This document shows, in pieces, positions 63,786-64,000 of a stretch of 64,000 bases of DNA (position 1 is its first letter; every line of letters starts with the position of its first letter). The DNA is from Seison nebaliae (Eukaryota > Rotifera > Pararotatoria > Seisonacea > Seisonidae). Location: NCBI GenBank assembly GCA_023231475.1, contig JALJEE010001455.1:113834-177833 (forward strand), in the 5' to 3' direction. A program made the translations under genes and the position numbers. The notes beneath the pieces are model-generated. The model made no database searches and was not told where the DNA came from. It worked only from the letters and a program-made list of their open reading frames with translations.

Positions 63786-64000
63786 ATGTCGGATTTAAAA
63801 AGTACGATAGGAAACAAGATAAAGATAGGAAAGACAACGAAAACACCTAAAGATCAAACATCAATCGTGAACACACCAACCATAAGTAAAACGAAACAAA
63901 TTATGCCAACGAAAGCATACAACTCAATAGAAAAAAAAGGATTAAGTATGAGGAACAATATAACACACGAGGAACGTCCGAAAACACCCAAACTAAAAAA
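63786..64000 (+). CDS. N-terminus of a Lys/Thr-rich protein, runs off the window
   Basis: ATG 63786 opens a frame that stays open to the window end (71 codons): MSDLKSTIGNKIKIGKTTKT, then repeated Thr-Pro-Lys motifs (TPKDQT, RPKTPKLKK). Very A-rich coding strand, unlike neighbours. The basic, TP-rich start would fit a microtubule- or chromatin-associated protein, but this is only composition; no family recognised. Confidence 0.55.
   Translation, partial: MSDLKSTIGNKIKIGKTTKTPKDQTSIVNTPTISKTKQIMPTKAYNSIEKKGLSMRNNITHEERPKTPKLK

Noticed and set aside
1-64000. CRISPR arrays, bacterial operons, rRNA genes, confident tRNA genes
   Set aside because: None seen; the window is intron-containing animal nuclear DNA.

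Overview
The window is animal nuclear DNA. It is AT-rich, uses the standard code, and its genes are mostly cut by very short introns (typically 38-60 bp). Animal-specific or animal-typical families include a cadherin-type membrane protein, an astacin metalloprotease with CUB and kringle domains, a G12/13-like G-alpha, a ZP-domain membrane protein, a SOX factor, PDCD4, AP-2 mu and a BTB-BACK-kelch protein. A squalene epoxidase gene and a CatSper-like sperm channel argue against a typical insect or nematode. They suggest an animal with flagellated sperm and sterol synthesis. The taxon is otherwise unresolved.

Layout: UTP23 (5' end cut off by the window edge), a cadherin-like gene (2.4-9.2 kb), then on the minus strand an ankyrin protein and an astacin-EGF-CUB-CUB-kringle-kringle protease (to 14.0 kb). 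G-alpha (+) and the ZP gene (-) meet tail to tail at 17.3 kb. After a 3.7 kb gene-free stretch come the CatSper-like channel (23.1-26.2 kb), BTB-BACK-kelch (27.2-29.8 kb), squalene epoxidase (-), a dead ISXO2-like transposase (-), a tandem repeat, an intronless 1926-residue orphan (34.5-40.3 kb) and a second orphan (41.6-43.9 kb). Next are RABIF/MSS4 (+), AP-2 mu (-), PDCD4 (+), a PH-FYVE (phafin) gene (-), a Lys/Arg-rich H1-like gene (-) and UQCRH (-). A 4.3 kb poorly coding stretch is followed by SOX (+), ATG13 (-), TRMT1 (+) and the first exon of a Lys-rich protein running off the end.

The genes are unrelated housekeeping, trafficking, signalling and extracellular functions. There is no operon-like grouping. 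Several neighbours are tightly convergent (60-380 bp between stops).

The most unusual signal is at the splice sites. Of 52 introns that I placed by reading-frame continuity, 50 begin GTT and 2 begin GTC. None needs the usual GTA or GTG. This genome-wide-looking shift at donor position +3 is the first thing to check, because standard gene finders would misplace exons here.
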